Shown here piece after piece: positions 58,991 through 64,000 of a DNA stretch of 64,000 nucleotides. Origin of the DNA: Aspidiotus rigidus. Taxonomy: Eukaryota; Arthropoda; Insecta; Hemiptera; Diaspididae. Under the pieces are notes generated by a model. The model was given only the letters and a program-made list of their open reading frames with translations. It had not been told where the DNA came from and did not search any database. The stretch is from NCBI GenBank assembly GCA_035079385.1, contig JAVHKY010000052.1, positions 2,914,001 through 2,978,000 on the forward strand, in the 5' to 3' direction. A program made the translations under genes and the position numbers. The stretch's first letter is position 1; each line of letters starts with the position of its first letter.

Positions 58991-59335
58991 AGAAAAGTTA
59001 TGGGAGTTATATTTTACTTCCTTAAAATTTCGAAATACGCTTTGTTTTCGATTAAGAACGCTACTAGAAAATTGATATAAAAATTTCAGCTTAAAAGAAT
59101 TATTTTTGATTCACTTATTTAAGTTCAAAGTTGTACCTACAGCGTCTTATGGGAATTTCAATGTTTTGCCAACTTTGATAAGCGACCAATCACAAATATT
59201 TAACACGCGTTAAATGGCCAGTACCATATCTAGGATCTCTATAAGGCGATGTCACAAACCGACGCAAACATTCACTGGGGGCTTGTGTTATCAGTGTGCA
59301 TTTACGCAACATTACAATTTGAAGTTTTCTTTTTC
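58991..59335. other. Nothing recognised
   Basis: Ordinary AT-rich DNA up to the LINE 3' tail. Confidence 0.3.
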
Positions 59336-59373
<38 letters not shown>

Positions 59374-59491
59374 GCCTTTATTGAGCGGACGAGTATACAT
59401 CACTAATGATAAATAGTAGTAATATACCTAAGTATACGTCACTATTGATAATGATACTAACAAGTAACCAAAATCGCTACCCCAAAATCGC

Positions 59492-60960
59492 TACCGCATC
59501 AGGCCCTGTTTATGGGCAAAGGCCTCCCTCAATCTATCCCACTCTATTTTGTCGTGCGCCACCCTGTGAAATAGTTAGTTTCTCAGAAAGTTGTCCAAGT
59601 CATCCCTCCATCTAATCTTTTGTTTGCCTCTTTTTCTTTTTTTGTATGGTTGCCAGAAAGTCAGTTTGTAGGTCCATCAGTCGTTCTTTATTTGTGCCAC
59701 ATGTCCCGCCCAATTCCATTTTAGCCTTCGACATACCTTAACCATATCTTTGTTAAATTTCATCTTAGCCTTGATTGATTGTATGGAAATTCGGTCTCGA
59801 AGATTGATTTTTAGAATCGAACGTTCCATTTTATTTTGAGTTACCCTTAATTTATTTTCTATACCTACTGGCACTCATAGACCACGTCTGAGCTCCATAC
59901 GTGAGTGTTGGGTGTTGGCACTACGTAGCTGTTAAAGATGGAGCTTTTCAAATAGGTTTGGTAGGGGCCTTTGAAAATATGTTTTAGACCGCCAGTATTT
60001 ATTCCACGCCTAGGTTATCCTCCTTTCTACCTCTTTTCTAGTTCTATCTTTCAAACTGACCAATTGCCCGAGGTAGATAGATTCTTCCGTTTTTTCTATT
60101 TTAATTACATTTAACTCCAAGTTCTGAGATTCGGGTGTGTCGGATATCAATTTTGTTTTTTCTATATTTATTTCTAATCCCGCTTTTACTCCTTCGTTCT
60201 TCAATTCATTGGCCATTTTTTCAAGTTCGTCTGATTTCCCTGCTATTAAAATTATATCGTCGGCAAACCTCAAATTGTTCAAAATTTCCCGCATTGTGTT
60301 GACTATTTTTAAGTCATATTCCTGGCAGAAACGAAGCAATCTCCACCCTCTTTCATTCCTCTTTCCGTAGCAATAATTACCTAAATATCTGGATTCATCT
60401 TCCAGTTTTTGCCCGACCTGGCTGTTGAAGTCTCCCATTATTATTATTTGGTGTCCTTTTCTATGATTGTATAATTCGATAATTCCCTCAATTTTTCATA
60501 AAACTCATCTATCTCTAAATTTTCTGAAGCTGACGTCGCGTCGGGGCATACACTTGGATCATACATACGTATATTTTTATCTTCGAGTTGTATTTTTAGT
60601 TTTCCTTTTCGATCGTTAATGGAGCCTATTTCTGTTATATATTGCTTAATTTCTGGTTTTATCAAAAATCCTATTCCTTTTTGTCCTTCTGAAGAGTTGG
60701 AATGATAAAATATATTGTTTCTTTTGGTTGTTATCATTTTTTCATGAGGGCGACGCACTTCAGATATACTCAAAATATGAATTTTTGTAGTTTTGGAAAG
60801 CGTTTTCGAGTTCGAAAAAGTTATGATCTGATTTTAAGGTTTTTACATTTAGGGTTCCAAAATTAAGTGTTGATTTCTTACCTTTGCGGGAATTTTTAGA
60901 TTTTTAGTACCTGTGGGCCTCGTTCGGTGAGGGGAGAAAACCGTAATCACCCTCGCTGGC
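59492..60960 (-). pseudogene. LINE ORF2 remnant: endonuclease joined to RT end by a deletion
   Basis: From the top: LNFGTLNVKTLKS, ISEVRRPHEK, GIGFLIKPEIKQY, then GDFNSQVGQ and GNYCYGKRNERGWRLLRFCQ give an EEP-type endonuclease (ISEVRxP and GDFNxxVG motifs) with two frameshifts. EYDLKIVNTM is followed at once by REILNNLRFADDIILIAGKS, the FADD catalytic motif of the RT, then INIEKTKLIS, SIYLGQLVSLKDRTRKEVER, IFNSYVVPT and KMERSILKINLRDRI with LKWNWAGHVA. Several hundred RT codons between endonuclease and FADD are therefore missing, while the joint stays in frame. Frameshifts also occur near 59940-60010 and 59680. Not functional. Confidence 0.82.
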
Positions 60961-60993
60961 TAGGCTTACTGGGCAATGCGATGACGAGTTTGA

Positions 60994-61875
60994 TTACATT
61001 TTTCTATACTTTGAAGATTGTAAGTGACTTCCTCCAGAAGTGACGAAATTATCCAGAGTCTTCGATGCTGACTTTGATTTTGTGTTGACTGGTGTAATCT
61101 TCTTCTGAATCTTTTCCTGAGTCATTTGGACTTTCTCGGGCGGTCTCTTCTCCAACGTATTTCTTAGGAAATCTTCGAGTTCGCGCGTACTCTTTGGCAT
61201 GAATGTCTTACTGTCATCTGTTATTCGAACTAGAACATCTCCATTGTCTGTGTCCCACACATGTTTCAATTTTCCTTCTCGAGGAAGTATCAGAGCAGCT
61301 ACTTTGATTTCACGCATTTCGTTCGTTAAGTGATTGTTGATGTATATATTTTCTAGCCTAATTTCTTTGGATTTTCTGATCAGCATTCTCTTCTTTGTGT
61401 AGCTGTTGAGTTTTATGATTACTGAGGGAGGAGAATCTTTATTTTTTAGCGGATTTAATCTATGCATTGCGCAAATATCGTACCGCTCGTGAGTAACTTG
61501 CATCTTTTTCGCAACATCGTTCACTGCAATTCGTAACTGCTCTTCAGTTTCCTCTTCACCCAGCGGGATACCGTTTATGATAACATTCGGTTTCCGGCTG
61601 TACTGCTCGAGCATCCTTACGCGCTGGTTAAGAGAAGCGTTTTCTTCTTTTAGGTCGAGAATTTCTTCTTTCAACTCTTCAATGAAAGCTGTAACTTGAC
61701 TTATTTGTTGCTTTATTTCTTTCGCAGAATCTTCGATTTTTCCTTTTAAATCATCTGTTAGATCTTGGATGCTCTGATCCAGTATTGACTTGAAGCTGTT
61801 CAGCAATTCTTTGTTACTCATTTCGTCGCCGCACAGATAGATAATCTCGGCACGCTGGGATCTGCACTCTTTCAA
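60994..61875 (-). CDS. LINE ORF1 protein, 293 aa, coiled coil plus RNA-binding domain
   Basis: The role in the family is an RNA-binding chaperone that packages the element RNA. Seen: a long coiled coil of about residues 20-92 (LLNSFKSILDQSIQDLTDDL, then IKQQISQVTAFIEELKEEIL and LKEENASLNQRVRMLEQYSR), then PNVIINGIPLGEEETEEQLR, the start of an L1-ORF1-type RRM-like fold, PPSVIIKLNSYTKKRMLIRK, NIYINNHLTNEMREIK and VWDTDNGDVLVRI. A basic Lys/Ser tail ends at YRKM. The frame is fully open and about the expected length. A second Met at residue 19 (MSNKELL) is the more natural start, since it begins the coiled-coil region; the first Met is in frame 18 codons earlier. Confidence 0.85.
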   Translation of the reverse strand: MKECRSQRAEIIYLCGDEMSNKELLNSFKSILDQSIQDLTDDLKGKIEDSAKEIKQQISQVTAFIEELKEEILDLKEENASLNQRVRMLEQYSRKPNVIINGIPLGEEETEEQLRIAVNDVAKKMQVTHERYDICAMHRLNPLKNKDSPPSVIIKLNSYTKKRMLIRKSKEIRLENIYINNHLTNEMREIKVAALILPREGKLKHVWDTDNGDVLVRITDDSKTFMPKSTRELEDFLRNTLEKRPPEKVQMTQEKIQKKITPVNTKSKSASKTLDNFVTSGGSHLQSSKYRKM

Positions 61876-61990
61876 TGGGTTTTTATCGCACTTGACTGAT
61901 TTATCACACTATACACTGTCGTACACTATGTTATCGGGTTTACATCGCAAAACACGTTCAGCACTCTTTGCTGATATAACCAAACTCCTT

Positions 61991-62694
61991 TTTTTTCAAA
62001 TAACCTTCTTAAAAGGAATTTCTACAAAAAAATCATAAGAATGAAAGTGGTAGAGATTAAAATTTTCTTTAATTTGAGACCACTCTCAAATATCTACTTT
62101 GTTGAAAATATTTTCTGATTATCATCCATAAACAAATGCATTGGGCGGAGCCCCCAGTGAGCGTTCCCTACATTGCCTTATTATATATCTGTGTTCACAG
62201 CACACCTCAAAAATTCCACGCAAGTGCTTCAGTTCTGACAACGTCCGCTAGATGTCGGCTACTCCACTGTCGAGTCCAAATACTCAGCGAATTTGTCAAA
62301 TATCTTCAATCTTCCTACGTTGCCTTCAACAGTATGTAACTGACGGTTACTTATTTTGCTTGACTCACTAGTCCTGAGCATGTGAAATACATTTCAACAC
62401 TTTGTAATTTTGATAATCAAACGGTTGGAATTGAAAAGAAAAAAGAAGAGATGAAAAAAAAAGAACTAGGTACTATACTGCTTGGTTACGCACTTCTAAT
62501 GCTCACCTTTTACTGTGTTCATTGAACGTATTTTTCTTCTTCATTACGCTCTTCTAAATTTCGTCTGTTACTGTGATCTCTCAACTTCTTTACTGTTCCA
62601 TTCTGCGCTTTCAATATGTTCGCAGGTTACTGTGGTTAGTCTTTGTTAATGTGTCGATAAATCGCACCCAAAAAAATTAAAAAAACGAACACGA
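61991..62694. other. Nothing recognised
   Basis: AT-rich. No motif-bearing ORF. Confidence 0.3.
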
Positions 62695-63024
62695 TTCGGA
62701 CTTGGTAGTTGGCATATTATAGGCTGCGCCAGCGTTGACAATTTCTTCAATGTAAATCTAATGGGAAAGGAGAAATTGCTCTGATTTATGAATGAAAAAC
62801 AAGTCATCTTATAGGAAATTTTACGCTCTTTCAATTTGGTTCCCGTGTTTTTACTTCAAAATCGCTGTTTTGAGTTACTTATTTGAACTTTGAAGAAAAC
62901 TTGAGAATACCCATTATACATACTTGTTACAAAATATTACTTCGACAGAATTACTTGGCAACATACTCCGCTCATCAATTTTTATAAATTGACGCTGGCG
63001 CACCTACAATATGCCCAGTCCGAA
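62695..63024. mobile_element. Inverted-repeat MITE, about 330 bp
   Basis: Left TTCGGACTTGG...GGCATATTATAGG then GCGCCAGCGT; right is the reverse complement of TTCGGACTGGGCATATTG and GGTGCGCCAGCGTCAATT. No coding capacity. Confidence 0.7.
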
Positions 63025-63538
63025 CAGACCTCTTAATTCTGATCTCAATCTCAATGCGAGTTCCACTTCCAGTCACTGTTAAAATGGGTTTTTTAAACAG
63101 GTACTAGGAAAGTCAACTCTAAACAAACATTTATTAGGTTGGAAGAACCTCAATTACTACCTAATTAGTTGATCGATGTTAAAAAACTGAAAGGTAATGA
63201 AATCATTACTGTTCAGTTTTCTTATCAATCACAATTTTCCGAGTACCTGTTTAAAAAAATAGCTTACTATTTATCAGGATGGTCAGCGATTACGTTTCTC
63301 GTGCGTTTACTTCCCTCGACTTTAACTCATTTTGTAAAAAGGTCGCACTCGAAGTCTCGAAATGTAAACACTCGCTTTCCCATCCTGATAAGTAATATAC
63401 TAATAATGATTAGAGAATGAATAATGTACATAAATACTTCTCATAGGTACTTATTATTGAACAACAATTCATTTTTTGTTTCACTTGTGTTCATCACTTC
63501 GACCATATATTACATGGACATGCCATACTGATAGGTAC
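63025..63538. other. Nothing recognised
   Basis: An 83-codon open frame at 63169-63420 has no recognisable motif. Confidence 0.3.
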
Positions 63539-63788
63539 TAGAGCCCTATAAATACGAATGAGGACATGGTCCGCCATATTTAGACGTTATGTCATCATTT
63601 ATCTCCATAGCTCCCTATTCAGATGAGGAATTTGTGTGATTAGTGAAACTACGTATTTGGTGTTTCTCAATATTGTTGAGTCCCGCATTTTGCTTTGGTA
63701 CTTAGTCTAGTATGTTCTCTTACTATTTTCAAATCATGGAAAATAATAATGACGTAACCATGTCCTCACTCGTATTTATAGGGCTCTA
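63539..63788. mobile_element. MITE, 250 bp, with 31-bp terminal inverted repeats
   Basis: TAGAGCCCTATAAATACGAA and, inverted, TAGAGCCCTATAAATACGAG, both continuing TGAGGACATGG: one mismatch in 31 bp. CTGATAGG and CTGATACG near the two edges may be remnants of an 8-bp duplication but are not exactly adjacent. TAGAG ends suggest hAT. Confidence 0.75.
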
Positions 63789-64000
63789 CTGATACGAAAA
63801 CAAAAGAAATCAAAAGCACGGTATAAGATGAAGAGGTAGTGACAGGAACGTATTCTGACTGTGGTAAACGCTGTCCGTGATTTTGTAGTAGTTCTGAACA
63901 TCCCGAGCGCAGCGCTCGTGATGAAAGTGATGGGTAATGTACAGAGTCTTATGGGAACGCCGCTACTTTCAAAAAATTATTGCAGGATTAGGAATCAGCC
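63789..64000. other. Window end, nothing recognised
   Basis: A short palindrome GAGCGCAGCGCTC lies at 63905-63917. No gene. Confidence 0.3.

Larger units (their letters stand above)
59336..61990 (-). mobile_element. RTE-like LINE with internal deletion and TTA-repeat tail
   Basis: On the minus strand the element runs from ORF1 (61875-60994) through an endonuclease and the last part of the RT to a 3' end with AATAAA (complement of 59377-59382) and a (TTA)n tail (59336-59373). The 3' coding end reads RKRGKQKIRWRDDLDNFL, RVAHDKIEWDRLREAFAHKQ and GLM, typical of RTE-group elements. The middle of the RT is deleted (see the ORF2 entry). The 5' boundary near 61990 is approximate. Confidence 0.8.

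Overview
The window is AT-rich, intron-rich arthropod-type nuclear DNA, most likely from an insect. The species cannot be read from the sequence. Evidence for a eukaryote is one multi-exon gene with consensus splice sites, together with Penelope, RTE, P-element, MULE, Polinton and hAT remnants, a SINE and microsatellites. No bacterial features are present.

The one host gene that can be supported is a CREB-regulated transcription coactivator (CRTC/TORC) on the + strand. I assembled 13 coding exons, from the ATG at 6345 to the TAA ending at 45925. They join in frame to 1878 nt, or 625 codons plus stop. The N-terminal CREB-binding segment, both SIK/14-3-3 phosphorylation sites, a proline/serine/glutamine-rich middle and the C-terminal activation segment are all present. 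Every junction is phase-compatible. One intron uses a GC-AG splice pair.

Layout. 1-5.1 kb: decayed transposons, comprising a family B DNA polymerase fragment of Polinton/Maverick type split by a perfect 69-bp inverted repeat, two inverted-repeat MITEs and a P-element-type transposase tail. 5.1-6.3 kb: presumed CRTC upstream region. 6.3-45.9 kb: CRTC, with intron 2 (20 kb) full of MITEs and Penelope-like fragments, intron 3 carrying a 128-bp-arm hairpin, intron 10 a 737-bp MULE-derived element, intron 11 a tRNA-derived SINE with a perfect 14-bp target-site duplication, and intron 12 a patchwork of LINE, Penelope and minisatellite element. 45.9-52.7 kb: T-rich, repeat-poor DNA that probably includes the CRTC 3' UTR. 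52.7-64 kb: transposon-rich DNA with two related LTRs, a second copy of the 737-bp element in opposite orientation, a hAT MITE with a perfect 8-bp duplication, a TIR element with a broken ORF, a truncated RTE-like LINE on the minus strand, and two more MITEs.

I did not find a convincing undescribed multi-gene system. The most unusual items are the inverted pair of apparently near-identical 737-bp elements bracketing the last CRTC exons, the minisatellite-bearing TIR element family, the large hairpins, the hammerhead-like remnants associated with Penelope sequences, and an open intron-7 read-through encoding poly-serine.
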